64,000 nucleotides of DNA from Manihot esculenta. Its lineage: Eukaryota > Streptophyta > Magnoliopsida > Malpighiales > Euphorbiaceae. Location of the stretch: contig NC_035173.2 in NCBI RefSeq assembly GCF_001659605.2, positions 9,137,413 to 9,201,412 on the forward strand, in the 5' to 3' direction. The notes under the pieces were generated by a model. It did no database searches, was not told where the DNA came from, and saw nothing but the letters and a program-made list of their open reading frames with translations. A program made the translations under genes and the position numbers. Positions 48,180 through 60,823 of this stretch are shown here, one piece after another (the first letter of the stretch is position 1; each line of letters starts with the position of its first letter).

Positions 48180-49991
48180 CTGAAACACAACACATACACA
48201 TAAATATTAGCATTATATGGTTCATGTGGAAACACATGAACCCACACATATATAGCATATCATTAATGCACATGTATAAAATCTTGGCATTTCACATCAT
48301 CATTCAAGATAGGACTTGACATCCTATCCTAGTGGACATGATTTTTTTTTTCCTAGTGTGCTTGCCCTTATATAACATCTATGAGCCCGACTCTATATAG
48401 GTCCGACCATATGAACCTAGGGCTCTAATACCACTCTATAACGACCTGAAAATCGGACCGCTACCGGCGCTAGGATCCAGATCGACTTAAGGTCGCCGGG
48501 ACCCGTAGCAAGCCTAACATGCAACCTTTATACTTGATAAAATCTCATACACGATCATACATTTACATAAAAATTTTAAACTTTTCCATATACCAAGCCT
48601 GTCTCGCATACACTATACCTGTCACATAAAAACCCCATACTAGAGCCCTCATCAAATGCTCTAGTTGGGTCAACGTTCCATAAGACAAGCTTGGTTCAAC
48701 ACCAACATCATTAAAATATTAATAAAAACAGATCATGTATAAAAGGGATTACAACAGACTATAAGGCCAAGCACAATACTAATACTCATATCCTTACATT
48801 ACATTACACTTTATAACATTTCACAAATCATGTCCACACTAAACTATTACATAAACAACCTTTAGCCTCGAAGACTCCCCGGTCTATCCTGAACCTGCAA
48901 GCCTGGGGATTAAGAGAGAGGGGTGAGCTAAAAAGCCCAGTGAGCAGAACAATAAAACATTAATATAAAACATGCTTTCATGGAATGCATCACAACACAA
49001 TTAATTCACATCACGGATGGACTGACCCAAAATTTCCTCTACTCTGTGCCCGGCCCTCGAAGGAGCTCCTCAGGACTTCTGTTACATACAATGAAAATCT
49101 AGAGGGCTAGTGAGTCGTCCTGTTGTCCATCCACACCCACAATGAATAATGTAATGCGTCATATTCGTGAGTTCTAATGCAATCAACCTATTATATATCA
49201 TGATGCATGAATCATGCTTAAAACATTTAATTTCTTGAAATAAGAGATTAGTTAGTTCTACTCACCTCTGGCTGACTCTGAACTGACTGAAAAGCAGCTA
49301 TCTCACTGCTGGGGTCCTGGGTTCCTCGGGTCCAAACCTACACAGGTGGACTCAAATGAGGGACCAAACATACACTAACATAACTCTAAACAACTCCCCA
49401 AAAATCCCCTAAAACATCACAAAACATTCGTAGAAAATATGCAAAGGAAGGCTGAACAGGGCACTTTCGGCGGCAGGTTCGGCGGCCGAAAGTCCCTCCA
49501 GAGCCGAAAGCCATGCACCTTCGGCGGCACCTTCGGTGGCCGAAGGTTCCTTCCAGATCCGAAACTCATGCATGTTCGGCGGCACCTTCGGCGGCCGAAA
49601 CTGCCCTCCAGAGCCGAAAGTCCAAACTTTTGGGGGCAAGCTTAGGCGGCCAAAAGTGCCACCACAGGCAGGTTCGGCGGCCGAAAGTGCCTTCGGCTTC
49701 CGAACCTGAGTTCTTCCAGAAATGGCAGAACTCAGCCCTTATGCACATTTAAGCCTCCCTAACCTTCCAAACATGCATTTGGCTATTCTACAACATGCAT
49801 AAACACATTCTCAAGCATATAGGGGCATAAAACTAACCTAAACCCCAACAAACATCAACATGGCAACTCATTTTAACATACATTTATCCTTAAACTAACA
49901 TTTTTACAACTAACCTAAACATGCATTTCTACCCCATAAACCTTCATAAAACTTACTTAAAACATCGAAGGAGGTGAGGATCGACGCTTAC
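48180..49991 (-). other. Predicted leader intron, element D
   Basis: Minus-strand donor CAAGAG/GTAAGC at 49992/49991 and acceptor TGTGTTTCAG ending at 48180, 8 nt before the gag ATG. Same arrangement as elements 1 and F, with the primer-binding site inside. One ATG pair remains in the presumed first exon of this decayed copy. Confidence 0.5.
48421..48433 (-). other. Primer-binding site of element D
   Basis: Minus-strand TGGTATTAGAGCC, one change from TGGTATCAGAGCC, 3 nt from the LTR end at 48437. Confidence 0.88.
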
Positions 49992-50497
49992 CTCTTGAAG
50001 ATCGAGAGAAAATGTGACCCAACTTGGAGATTTGGGGAAAACGAGTTCCGGAGGTCTCCAAGCTTCCAAACTTCGATCTTTGCTTAAAAACTTCAAAATC
50101 AAGCTAAAACTTATTAAAAACTTGTAGGATTTGAGGAGAAAACACAAAATCATCAAAGGGGTGGCGGAGACTCACCTTGCCCAAAAATAGAGAGAGAAAA
50201 CTCGTCTATTTTCGGACAGGGGGCCTTTTATAGGTGGCTGGCCAGACCACCTTCAGAAGCCAAAAGTGCCTCTGCAACTCCACCAAGTTCGACGGCCGAA
50301 CATGAGGTTCGACGGCCGAACCTGGATTTTTCTCCTTTGTCCTTTTTCTTTCAAAACTCAATTCTTTCTTACTTAAAACCTTAAAAACATGTAAAAACAT
50401 TTATAAAAACATGATTTTACCCTTCTAGAGGTTTCCGACATCCGAGATTCCACCGAAAAATAGGAATTCCGATGTCGGGGTCTAGCCGGGTATTACA
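48437..50497 (-). mobile_element. 5' LTR of element D (2061 bp)
   Basis: Starts TGTAATACCCGG at 50497 and ends at 48437, where the normal terminal CA has become TA (CGTTATA). It has a TATA box (50225-50232), a donor near 49992, both palindrome blocks (50288-50325 and 49465-49710) and one tandem-module unit (about 49040-49085). Shorter and more diverged than the F LTRs, so it is an older copy. Confidence 0.9.
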
Positions 50498-51385
50498 CTC
50501 AGGGGCTCGCAGTCGGGCTAATGGGGTGGAGGGGGCATCCCTAGCCTCTTTCAAACCCTGGTTGAACCCGGAGGTGAACATGTGAAAAGCTCTGTGCCAT
50601 AACTCGTTCTTCATTGTATCAGAAGTTTTGAACTCTGCAAGTCGCGCCTCACAAGCCTCCTCGATCTTGGCTTTCAGCTCAGGGGAGTCCTTATAACGTT
50701 GAAGATGATCTTCACAGGCTTGCCTGATTTTAGTTTGAAACTCCAAAGAGTCCTTGTACTCTCGCAGACATCTCTGACAAGCCTAATCAATCTCAGCTTT
50801 TAGCTCAGCAGATCCCTTAAACTCCTGCAGACATTCCTCACAAGCCAACCGGACCTTGTCTTTAGTTAGCTTGGCATCCTCGAGCAAGGCAGAACACTTC
50901 CCCTCTCTGACCTTAACCTCCTGATAGAGCTGCTAGTTCTGAAGTTTCAATCCCTTTGCCGTCAAAGTCAGCCCCTTCAGATCCTCAGTGCGCTTGTTAA
51001 GCTCCTGCTCGAGAACAACAACCCGAGCTAGGGCCTCCTCCCTTTAGGATTTCACTGTCTCGAAATGAGCTTGGGCATTGTCACGATCTGCCCTGGCTAC
51101 CTCACACTAGCGTCAGGCCTCATCCCTTTGAGCCACAGCTTCGTCCCTCTCCCGCCGAGCTTCCTCCAGAGAGGATAGTTGAGCTGAAACTTCCTCGCAG
51201 CGAGCCTCCGCTACAGTTGCCCTCTCGTCAGCTCTCCTGACGGCATCCTGTGTCCAAGTCAGCTCCTCTCTAAGGGTCTTCAGATGGCCATGAGCTGCGG
51301 CGAGCTGACCCCTGGCATCGCTGGTGGCTATGAGGTTTTCCTCATGATGGGCCTCCTCGATCTGGCGGTCCACCGAGCTCTGGAG
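50498..51385 (-). pseudogene. Coiled-coil ORF, probably the antisense ORF of the Tat element
   Basis: Minus-strand heptad-rich protein: HGHLKTLREELTWTQDAVRR, ERATVAEARCEEVSAQLSSL, then repeats of KIEEACEARLAEFK type, ending in a Ser/Thr/Pro-Leu tail (about 50500). It is broken by several stops (for example near 51110, one fitting CAG to TAG). Tat-lineage elements commonly carry an extra antisense ORF between pol and the 3' LTR, and coiled coils are usual at the end of Transposase_28-like proteins. Its position between D and E fits the continuation of the Tat element from 44619. Function unknown; assignment to that element is inferred. Confidence 0.55.
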
Positions 51386-51458
51386 TGTAACGACCCGAAA
51401 ATCCAGTCCGCTACCGGCGCTAGGATCCAAGTCGGCATAAGGACGTCGGGACCCGTAG
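51386..51458 (-). mobile_element. Terminal 73 bp of the 3' LTR of element E
   Basis: Begins TGTAACGACCCG, the canonical LTR end, and stops at the CGTAG target duplication of F. The same LTR continues at 61425. The flank TGGAG (51381-51385) should be one target duplication of E. Confidence 0.92.
51454..51458. repeat. Target-site duplication of F, left copy (CGTAG)
   Basis: CGTAG at 51454-51458 is repeated at 61420-61424, and removing F plus one copy restores a continuous LTR of element E. Confidence 0.95.
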
Positions 51459-53760
51459 TGTAACGACCCGGAAATCCGACCCGTTACCGGCGCTAGGATC
51501 CAGATCGGCTTAAGGCCGCCGGGACCCGTAGCAAGCCTACATACATCCTGTGTACCTGTTTAATCCCATACATGATCAACAAACATACATAAGAATAAAA
51601 ACTTTTCTTTTCCTTCATACACCAAACTCAACCTGTGCATGCACTGTATTCATCATATACATAAACATTAGTCCCTCTGTGGGATTTCATCAAAGCCTCA
51701 ATGGCAATATATAATCTGTGTTGAGTTGGTTCACATATACATCATAAAAAAAAGATCATGTACATACCAAGGGATTAACACATACTATGGTCAAGCACAA
51801 CTCTATCCTCAATAACATAGTTACATAACATAGCTGTTCAAACTTTACATTACATTCTTATCGCATGTCATGTCCACATACTCTAGCTATTACATACATA
51901 TAACTTGACTTCACTCTAGCCGACTTCTTGATCTCTCCTGTACCTGCAACTTTGGGGATAAGGGGAGTGGGGTGAGCTAAAAGCCCAGTGAGCAGAAACT
52001 AAAAACATTTGTTTTAATTCCTCCATTTTTAGGTACATTATTATTCATTTTATTTATTATCAAATAACTTTTATTTTCTTTCTTTATCTTATTCATGCTT
52101 TCATGTATGCGTCATAACACAAACATTTCACAACAAGGATGAACTTGTCACCATTAAGCCCCTATCCTTCTTATTTATACATGCCGGGGGCGTAGAGCCG
52201 TAGCAGGCACACCCGGACTTCCATCATCAATCATAGTGCCAGGGGCGTAGAGCCGTAGCAGGCACACCTGGACTCACATAGGCTATCATGTCATACGAGG
52301 GCTAATGGATCATTCAATGTTCATCCACATCAACAACAAATTATGCAATGCAACATATTCGTGCATTCTAATGCAAGCAACCTAATATTGCATGGCATAA
52401 TGATGCATGGGCAATGCTTTATGATTCATTCATTTATTTATTTATTCATTCACTTTAAAGCTTAAGAGGTTGTTCCACTCACCTGGTACCTGAAGCTTGA
52501 CAACGAACTCTGAACCACTATCTCACAACCGGGGGTCTCGGTTCCTCGGGTCCGAACCTACACAGGTGGACTCAAATGAGGCACCAAACATACATGGACG
52601 TGACTCTGAAAAGCTCCCCAAAAACCCCCTAAAACATCCTGAAAACATCACATGAAAACATGCAAGAAATGGCTGAACAGGGCACTTTCGGCGGCAGGTT
52701 CGGCGGCCGAAAGTCCCTCTGCAGCCGAAAGTCATGCAGGTTCGGCGGCACTTTCGGCGGCCGAACCTCCCAGACAGAGACGAACCTTGAGTTTCGGGGG
52801 CAGGCTTCGGCAGCCGAAACTGCCTCCACAAGGGGGTTCGGCGGCCGAAAGTCACTTTCGGCGGCCGAACCTGAGTTTCTGCCGAAGGGCAGAAACTTGG
52901 CTCCCTTGTGTCCACAGCCTCCAAAACATCTCAAAACCTGCATAAACTTGATTCTACTCATGCATACACATCATACCAGTCCTAGGGGCCTCAAACAAAC
53001 ACATACCCCATCTACAACACTTCAAACACACATCAAGCAAGCCACATTGTTCAAAAATCACATAAACCTAACATATGCTCAACTAACTCTAACATGCTTC
53101 TCTACCCCTTAAAACTTCATGAAACTCATTTAAAACATACATTGAGCTTAAGATCGGCTCTTACCTCTTGAAGATCGAGAAAGAGACGACTCAACTCGGA
53201 GATCCAAGCACGAGAGCTCCTGAGTTTCCAAAGCTCCAAAACTTGCCTTTAAAGCTTAAAACTTGCAATGTGGGTTTAAAACTCAAGAAAGATGGAGGAG
53301 ATCTAGTGAAAGAACACAAGATTTGAGGAGAGGGAGATCGGAAGCTTGTTGTGGCCGAAAATGGGAGAAAACCTCGCCCATTTCGGCTAAGGGTCCCTTT
53401 TATAGTGACTGGCCAGGCCACGTTCGGGGGCCGAAGGTGCCTCCGCATGCATGCAAGGTTCGGCGGCCGAACTTGGAGTTCGGCGGCCGAACCTGCATTT
53501 CCCTCACTCAAAACTTTCGGGCGCCTAAAGTCCCTCCGAAAGCATGCATGTTCGGCGGCCGAACCTCAAAGTTCGGCGGCCGAACCTGGGTTTTCCTCCA
53601 AAGATTTTTCATGCAAAAACTCATTTAATTCTTATTTAAAAACATGAAATACATGAAAACATTTCATAAAATCATGGTTTTACCCTTCTAGAGGTTTCCG
53701 ACATCCGAGGTCCCACCGGACGGTAGGGATTCCGATACCGGAGTCTAGCCGGGTATTACA
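51459..53760 (-). mobile_element. 3' LTR of element F (2302 bp)
   Basis: From TGTAACG to TATTACA. The copy at 59118-61419 is offset by exactly 7659 bp throughout. All compared blocks and all six encoded chance frames are the same, so the pair looks identical. Contains palindrome blocks (52683-52885 and 53458-53585), a two-unit tandem module (52183-52275) and a TATA box 53397-53404. Confidence 0.96.
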
Positions 53761-53797
53761 TTCTCCCCCCCTTAAGAACATTCGTCCCCGAATGTTC
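53761..53797 (-). other. Polypurine tract and hairpin of element F
   Basis: Minus strand: a perfect 9-bp hairpin with arms GAACATTCG and CGAATGTTC (53776-53797), then AAGGGGGGGAGAA abutting the LTR. Same as element 1. Confidence 0.88.
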
Positions 53798-53879
53798 CTC
53801 AACTAACATACAAAGCATGGCATCGATCATAACATACAACATATCATACATGCAACACATAGAACAACTAACACTCACC

Positions 53880-56800
53880 TCAAAACAGATGGGGGTACTG
53901 CTGGAGCATGGACTCCCGTGTCTCCCAGGTGCATTCCTCTAAGTTGTGGTGGTTCCAAAGGACCTTTACCATCGGGATTTCCTTGTTCCTCAACTTTCTG
54001 ATCTGAGTGTCTAGGATCCGCACTGGCTGTTCTACATAGGTGAGATCCTCATGGATCTCCATATCAGGCTCACTAAGAACCTTTCCAGGATCCGACACGT
54101 ACTTCCGTATCAGAGAAACATGGAAAACCGGATGGATTCTCCCCATCGAAGCAGGCAAGTCCAGCTTGTACGACACATTACCGACCCTCTGAAGCACCTC
54201 GAAAGGACCGATGTACCGTGGAGCTAACTTACCCTTCTTCCCGAACCGAACCACTCCTTTCATAGGAGACACCTTGAGCAGAACCAAATCCCCCTCCTGA
54301 AACTCTAGCTGTTTCCTGCGGATGTCTGCATAACTCTTCTGCCTGCTGGTGGCAGTCTTTATCCTTTCTCTGATCATGGGCACCACCCTGCTGGTAATCT
54401 CTACAAGCTCAGGCCCTGCTAAGGACCTCTCTCCTACCTCTTCCCAGCAAACGGGTGACCTGCACTTCCTCCCATATAAAGCTTCATATGGAGCCATCCC
54501 TATGCTAGCATGATAGCTGTTATTGTAGGCAAACTCCACCAAAGGTAGATGTTGCTTCCAAGAACCGCCAAAATCTAGCACGCACATTCTGAGCATATCC
54601 TCTACGGTCTGGATGGTCCTCTCTGACTGTCCATCAGTCTGGGGGTGGAAGGCAGTACTGAAATCTAACCTGGTACCCATAGCACTCTGCAGACTCCGCC
54701 AAAACCTGGAGGTGAACTGGGGCCCTCTATCTGACACTATAGATACCGGGACCCCATGCAGTCTGACGACTTCATCCACATAAACCTGCGCTAACTTATC
54801 CACAGAGTAGTTGCTCCTAACTGGAATGAAGTGAGCAGATTTGGTGAGTCTGTCCACAATCACCCATATGGAGTCTAGTCTGTTGGATGTTGCCGGTAAC
54901 CCCACTACGAAATCCATAGCTATGTTCTCCCATTTCCATTCTGGAATAGGTAGCGGGTTAAGCATTCCAGCCGGCTTCTGATGCTCTAGTTTCACCCTCT
55001 GACACACATCGCAGGCTGACACGAACAGTGCCACGTCCTTCTTCATAGCTGGCCACCAATACACTCTCTTCAGATCCTGATACATCTTGGTGGCTCCAGG
55101 GTGAACACTATACCTGGTATTATGGGCTTCCCCCATAATATCTCCCTTCAGACCAATGTCATCTGGCACACATAATCTGTTCCCGTAGCGGAGGATCCCC
55201 TTATCATCAAATCTGAACTCACTATCTTTGCCTGACTGAACCGTCCTGGCAATCTTCACTAACTCTGGGTCCTCATGCTGTTTCTGAGCCACCTGCTCCA
55301 GAAACACTGGTGTTACCTTCATCTGTGCAATCAAAGCACCTGTGCCAGACAACTCCAACTGTAATCCCTCACTCATAAGTCTGTGGAACTCCTTCACCAC
55401 CGGCCTCCTCTCTGCTGAAATGTGGGATAGACTGCCGAGTGATTTCCGGCTTAGGGCGTCTGCCACAACATTCGCCTTACCCGGATGGTACTGAATCTTG
55501 CAATCGTAGTCACTCAACAGTTCTACCCATCTCCTCTGCCTCATGTTCAGTTCTCTCTGACTCAGGATGTATTGCAGGCTCTTATGATCTGTGAAGATCT
55601 CACACTTTACCCCATAAAGGTAATGCCTCCACATCTTGAGTGCAAAGATCACTGCTGCCATCTCTAGGTCATGTGTGGGGTAATTCAGCTCATGCTTCTT
55701 CAGCTGCCTAGAAGCATAAGCGATCACCCTCTCATTTTGCATTAGCACACAACCCAGTCCCACACGGGACGCATCACAATATACTGAGAAGTCATCATCA
55801 CTTTTTGGCAGAGCTAACACCGGTGCTGAAGTCAACCTCCTCTTAAGCTCCTCAAAGCTTTCCTCACACTGATCGGTCCATATGAACTTCTGATTCTTCT
55901 TTGTCAATTTGGTCATAGGAGCAGCAATCTTTGAGAAGTCCTGAACGAACCTCCTGTAGTAACCTGCTAAACCCAAAAAACTTTTGATCTCGGTCACTGT
56001 GGTGGGTCTAGGCCAGTTAGCTACAGCCTCTACCTTCTTGGGGTCTACTTCAATACCCTGTTCTGACACAATGTGCCCCAAGAATGAAATGCTCCTAAGC
56101 CAAAACTCACACTTGGAGAACTTGGCATACAAGCCATGCTCTCTCAAGGTCTGCAAAACTATCCTCAGGTGATGGGCATGCTCCTCTGCATTTCTGGAAT
56201 ACACTAAGATATCATCTATGAAGACAATAACGAAGTGATCCAGATACTGACTGAATACTCTGTTCATGAGGTCCATGAATGCTGCAGGGGCGTTGGTCAA
56301 CCCAAACGGCATCACAAGGAACTCATAGTGCCCATACCTGGTCCTGAAAGCTGTCTTCGGTACATCTTCATTCCTTATCCTCAACTGATGGTACCCTGAT
56401 CTCAGATCTATTTTGGAGAAACAACCTGCTCCTGCTAGCTGGTCGAATAGATCGTCGATCCTCGGCAAAGGGTACTTGTTCTTGATGGTGGCTTTGTTCA
56501 ACTGTCTGTAGTCGATACAAAGCCTAAGGGATCCATCCTTTTTCTTTACAAAGAGCACTGGAGCACCCCAAGGTGAGGTACTCGGTCGGATGAAACCCTT
56601 GTCCACCAATTCTTGCAACTGTTCCTTTAGCTCTTTCAACTCTGCTGGCGCCATCCTGTAGGGAGGGATAGAGATAGGCCTAGTTCCAGGCATCAGCTCT
56701 ATTTCAAACTCTATCTCCCTTCCAGGTGGTAGTCCTGGAAGCTCGTCTGGGAAAACATCTAAGAACTCACTTACCACAGGCACTGAGGCGGGCTCTCTGA

Positions 56801-58865
56801 CATAACTATCTAACTCCCTCACATGAGCTAGAAACCCCTGACATCCCCTCCTAAGCAACCTACGAGCCTGAAGAGCTGAGATCAGACCTCTAGGTGTACC
56901 CCTCTTGTCTCCTCTGAAGACGACCTCTGACCCATCCTGATCTCTGAATCTGACTACCTTGTCTCTACAGTCCAAGGTAGCACCATGGGTCGATAACCAA
57001 TCCATCCCTAGAATGACGTCAAAATCTGTCAAATCTAGAACCACAAGGTCGGCGGAAAGGCATCTTCCCTCTATGAAAACTGGACTACATTGGCAGACTG
57101 CCTCTGCCACTGACGGGTCACACTTGGGTCCACTGACCCATAGGGGACACTCTAACCCAGAGACCATCAATCCTACCCTCTCCACGACTCTCGGAGCAAC
57201 AAAAGAATGAGATGCACCCGGGTCCATTAAGGCATACACATCAGAACACCCAATGATGAGATTACCTGCCACCACGGTGTTGGATGTGTTGGCCTCCTGC
57301 TGAGTCATAGTGAAGATCCGTGCCGGAGCTGATGGACCTTCACCTCTGTATCCTGCTGATGAAGAGGCTGACCCTCTCCCTCTGCCTCTGCCACTGGCCT
57401 GTGTTGCGGCTGGAGCTACTGGCTGCACCACACTGCCGGAGGTTGTCTGCTGAGACGGTGCTGTAAAGGCTCCTCTAGGACAGTCTCGAGCCAAATGACC
57501 CGCCTGTCCGCATCTGAAACATGTGTTTGTCCCTGCCAGACATACTCCCTTGTGTGGTCTCCCACATCTCATACATGCTGTAATCTCTGCGCCAGAGCTT
57601 GAGCCACTGCCTAAACCCAGACCTGACTTGATCTTGCTCCAGAACTTATTCTTCTTAGATTTTCTGTGGCCTCTGTCCCACTTCTTACTGCCTGCAACTG
57701 CTGCACTTAGAGAAGAAGAGTCTACCCTTTCCCCACCTGGGGTCTTGGAACCAGAAGACTGTGCCACTGACTGTTTTACCTTCCCCTCAACGATAGCACT
57801 AGCCTCCATTCTCCTAGCCATATCCACTATGGCATGGAAACTCTCTCTCTCTGCTGACTGTACCAAAGAGGAATACCTGGAGTGCAGCCTCATAATATAT
57901 CTCCTTGACTTCTTTTGATCTGTGTCCAAATTCAGCCCAGCATATGGCAACAACTCCAGGAACCTGTCTGTGTACTCGTCTATACTCATGTCATCAGTTT
58001 GCCTCAACTGCTCGAATTCTATCATCTTCAATTCCCTTGAACTATCAGGGAAAGCCCATCCTGCAAACTCGTTTGCAAACTCTTCCCAATTCATGTTGTC
58101 CACTCTCGGGTTCACATAGTTCTTGAACCACTCCCGTGCCTTCTTGCACTTAAACGTGAACCCGGCCATCTGAATGGCTCTACTGTCATCAGCCCCTATC
58201 TCATCTGTAATTGCCTTGACCCGCTCCAAATACACGAACGGATCATCACCAGTCTCAAACTGGGGAGCACCCAGCTTCATATAATCGGTCATCTTGACCT
58301 TGCTCCCTCCAGATGAGGTAGGTTTGGGTACTTGTGTTTCCGGGACAGTAGATACTGGTGGTGGTGGAGGTACAACATCCCCTGGGGTAGGGTTTGCTGT
58401 ACTGGTAAAGGGAGGTGGAGGTGGGTACATGGGGTACTGAGAGTATGGTGGGTAGTAAGGTGGGTATGGCATATGTGGAGGATAAGGGCTAAAACTGGGG
58501 TAATCCGATGTACCTCCCATCGAATACCCTGGATGGTGTGAATAGGGTGGGTAGTGATGTGGCTGGACATAACTCGAGGCCTGAGTGCCTCCTTCTGATT
58601 CTCCCATGCCCTCTTCCGGCATGCTCACACCAAGACTGCCATCCCTCCTCTGATCTACCTCCATATCCTCAGACATTCCTCCCTGCACTGTTCCCCTTAC
58701 TGATCTGCTTCTACCCAGATCCAAAGACCTTCTAGGGTCTCTAGCTACTCTGTCTCTGTTGGACCTACTGGACATTGCCCTAGGCAAAGCTGAAGGACGG
58801 GCATCAGTGCCCTCGTCCTGAGGTGGTATTCCAGTCAATCGTGCAGATCGACGGGTTCCTCTCAT
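53880..58865 (-). CDS. Intact gag-pol polyprotein of Tekay-like element F (1661 aa)
   Basis: One uninterrupted frame from ATG 58865 (A at -3) to a stop at 53880. Approximate residues: Pro/Tyr-rich region 100-165; gag domain 190-400; CCHC knuckle [14 protein letters not shown] about 448-461; aspartic protease [10 protein letters not shown] about 547; RT 735-960 with FIDDIL near 882; RNase H 1020-1145 ([20 protein letters not shown]); integrase HHCC 1240-1290, DDE core with D near 1317, D near 1373 ([10 protein letters not shown]) and E near 1415 (DGQSERT); GPF module near 1550; chromodomain-like end 1610-1661. Gag and pol share one frame. It would make capsid and replication enzymes for a cytoplasmic particle, and the chromodomain probably directs integration to heterochromatin (family knowledge). 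All catalytic residues I can check are present. With like LTRs this is the best candidate for a recently mobile copy. Confidence 0.97.
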   Translation of the reverse strand: MRGTRRSARLTGIPPQDEGTDARPSALPRAMSSRSNRDRVARDPRRSLDLGRSRSVRGTVQGGMSEDMEVDQRRDGSLGVSMPEEGMGESEGGTQASSYVQPHHYPPYSHHPGYSMGGTSDYPSFSPYPPHMPYPPYYPPYSQYPMYPPPPPFTSTANPTPGDVVPPPPPVSTVPETQVPKPTSSGGSKVKMTDYMKLGAPQFETGDDPFVYLERVKAITDEIGADDSRAIQMAGFTFKCKKAREWFKNYVNPRVDNMNWEEFANEFAGWAFPDSSRELKMIEFEQLRQTDDMSIDEYTDRFLELLPYAGLNLDTDQKKSRRYIMRLHSRYSSLVQSAERESFHAIVDMARRMEASAIVEGKVKQSVAQSSGSKTPGGERVDSSSLSAAVAGSKKWDRGHRKSKKNKFWSKIKSGLGLGSGSSSGAEITACMRCGRPHKGVCLAGTNTCFRCGQAGHLARDCPRGAFTAPSQQTTSGSVVQPVAPAATQASGRGRGRGSASSSAGYRGEGPSAPARIFTMTQQEANTSNTVVAGNLIIGCSDVYALMDPGASHSFVAPRVVERVGLMVSGLECPLWVSGPKCDPSVAEAVCQCSPVFIEGRCLSADLVVLDLTDFDVILGMDWLSTHGATLDCRDKVVRFRDQDGSEVVFRGDKRGTPRGLISALQARRLLRRGCQGFLAHVRELDSYVREPASVPVVSEFLDVFPDELPGLPPGREIEFEIELMPGTRPISIPPYRMAPAELKELKEQLQELVDKGFIRPSTSPWGAPVLFVKKKDGSLRLCIDYRQLNKATIKNKYPLPRIDDLFDQLAGAGCFSKIDLRSGYHQLRIRNEDVPKTAFRTRYGHYEFLVMPFGLTNAPAAFMDLMNRVFSQYLDHFVIVFIDDILVYSRNAEEHAHHLRIVLQTLREHGLYAKFSKCEFWLRSISFLGHIVSEQGIEVDPKKVEAVANWPRPTTVTEIKSFLGLAGYYRRFVQDFSKIAAPMTKLTKKNQKFIWTDQCEESFEELKRRLTSAPVLALPKSDDDFSVYCDASRVGLGCVLMQNERVIAYASRQLKKHELNYPTHDLEMAAVIFALKMWRHYLYGVKCEIFTDHKSLQYILSQRELNMRQRRWVELLSDYDCKIQYHPGKANVVADALSRKSLGSLSHISAERRPVVKEFHRLMSEGLQLELSGTGALIAQMKVTPVFLEQVAQKQHEDPELVKIARTVQSGKDSEFRFDDKGILRYGNRLCVPDDIGLKGDIMGEAHNTRYSVHPGATKMYQDLKRVYWWPAMKKDVALFVSACDVCQRVKLEHQKPAGMLNPLPIPEWKWENIAMDFVVGLPATSNRLDSIWVIVDRLTKSAHFIPVRSNYSVDKLAQVYVDEVVRLHGVPVSIVSDRGPQFTSRFWRSLQSAMGTRLDFSTAFHPQTDGQSERTIQTVEDMLRMCVLDFGGSWKQHLPLVEFAYNNSYHASIGMAPYEALYGRKCRSPVCWEEVGERSLAGPELVEITSRVVPMIRERIKTATSRQKSYADIRRKQLEFQEGDLVLLKVSPMKGVVRFGKKGKLAPRYIGPFEVLQRVGNVSYKLDLPASMGRIHPVFHVSLIRKYVSDPGKVLSEPDMEIHEDLTYVEQPVRILDTQIRKLRNKEIPMVKVLWNHHNLEECTWETRESMLQQYPHLF

Positions 58866-58873
58866 CCTGTTTT

Positions 58874-60823
58874 CTGAGAAACAGTAAACATCACATAAAC
58901 ATCAGCATTAACTGGTTCATGTCGGCAAGCATGAACCTCACAGCTACATTACACACATAGCATATCATCATGGCATATCATACAATCATAGCAAGATAGG
59001 ACTCTACATCCTATCCTAGTGGACATGATTTTTGCCTATTGTGCTTGACCTTCTATAACATCTATGAGCCCGACACTCTAGGTCCGACCATATGAACCTA
59101 GGGCTCTGATACCACTCTGTAACGACCCGGAAATCCGACCCGTTACCGGCGCTAGGATCCAGATCGGCTTAAGGCCGCCGGGACCCGTAGCAAGCCTACA
59201 TACATCCTGTGTACCTGTTTAATCCCATACATGATCAACAAACATACATAAGAATAAAAACTTTTCTTTTCCTTCATACACCAAACTCAACCTGTGCATG
59301 CACTGTATTCATCATATACATAAACATTAGTCCCTCTGTGGGATTTCATCAAAGCCTCAATGGCAATATATAATCTGTGTTGAGTTGGTTCACATATACA
59401 TCATAAAAAAAAGATCATGTACATACCAAGGGATTAACACATACTATGGTCAAGCACAACTCTATCCTCAATAACATAGTTACATAACATAGCTGTTCAA
59501 ACTTTACATTACATTCTTATCGCATGTCATGTCCACATACTCTAGCTATTACATACATATAACTTGACTTCACTCTAGCCGACTTCTTGATCTCTCCTGT
59601 ACCTGCAACTTTGGGGATAAGGGGAGTGGGGTGAGCTAAAAGCCCAGTGAGCAGAAACTAAAAACATTTGTTTTAATTCCTCCATTTTTAGGTACATTAT
59701 TATTCATTTTATTTATTATCAAATAACTTTTATTTTCTTTCTTTATCTTATTCATGCTTTCATGTATGCGTCATAACACAAACATTTCACAACAAGGATG
59801 AACTTGTCACCATTAAGCCCCTATCCTTCTTATTTATACATGCCGGGGGCGTAGAGCCGTAGCAGGCACACCCGGACTTCCATCATCAATCATAGTGCCA
59901 GGGGCGTAGAGCCGTAGCAGGCACACCTGGACTCACATAGGCTATCATGTCATACGAGGGCTAATGGATCATTCAATGTTCATCCACATCAACAACAAAT
60001 TATGCAATGCAACATATTCGTGCATTCTAATGCAAGCAACCTAATATTGCATGGCATAATGATGCATGGGCAATGCTTTATGATTCATTCATTTATTTAT
60101 TTATTCATTCACTTTAAAGCTTAAGAGGTTGTTCCACTCACCTGGTACCTGAAGCTTGACAACGAACTCTGAACCACTATCTCACAACCGGGGGTCTCGG
60201 TTCCTCGGGTCCGAACCTACACAGGTGGACTCAAATGAGGCACCAAACATACATGGACGTGACTCTGAAAAGCTCCCCAAAAACCCCCTAAAACATCCTG
60301 AAAACATCACATGAAAACATGCAAGAAATGGCTGAACAGGGCACTTTCGGCGGCAGGTTCGGCGGCCGAAAGTCCCTCTGCAGCCGAAAGTCATGCAGGT
60401 TCGGCGGCACTTTCGGCGGCCGAACCTCCCAGACAGAGACGAACCTTGAGTTTCGGGGGCAGGCTTCGGCAGCCGAAACTGCCTCCACAAGGGGGTTCGG
60501 CGGCCGAAAGTCACTTTCGGCGGCCGAACCTGAGTTTCTGCCGAAGGGCAGAAACTTGGCTCCCTTGTGTCCACAGCCTCCAAAACATCTCAAAACCTGC
60601 ATAAACTTGATTCTACTCATGCATACACATCATACCAGTCCTAGGGGCCTCAAACAAACACATACCCCATCTACAACACTTCAAACACACATCAAGCAAG
60701 CCACATTGTTCAAAAATCACATAAACCTAACATATGCTCAACTAACTCTAACATGCTTCTCTACCCCTTAAAACTTCATGAAACTCATTTAAAACATACA
60801 TTGAGCTTAAGATCGGCTCTTAC
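58874..60823 (-). other. Predicted leader intron, element F
   Basis: Minus-strand donor TTCAAGAG/GTAAGAG at 60824/60823 and acceptor ACTGTTTCTCAG ending at 58874, with CTGAT branch-like sequence about 32 nt upstream. Length 1950 bp. The first exon (about 61030-60824) contains no ATG, and the gag ATG is 8 nt into the second exon, so gag would be the first ATG after splicing. The primer-binding site (59102-59114) is inside. Confidence 0.62.
59102..59114 (-). other. Primer-binding site of element F
   Basis: Minus-strand TGGTATCAGAGCC, 3 nt from the LTR end at 59118; initiator tRNA-Met type. Confidence 0.93.
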
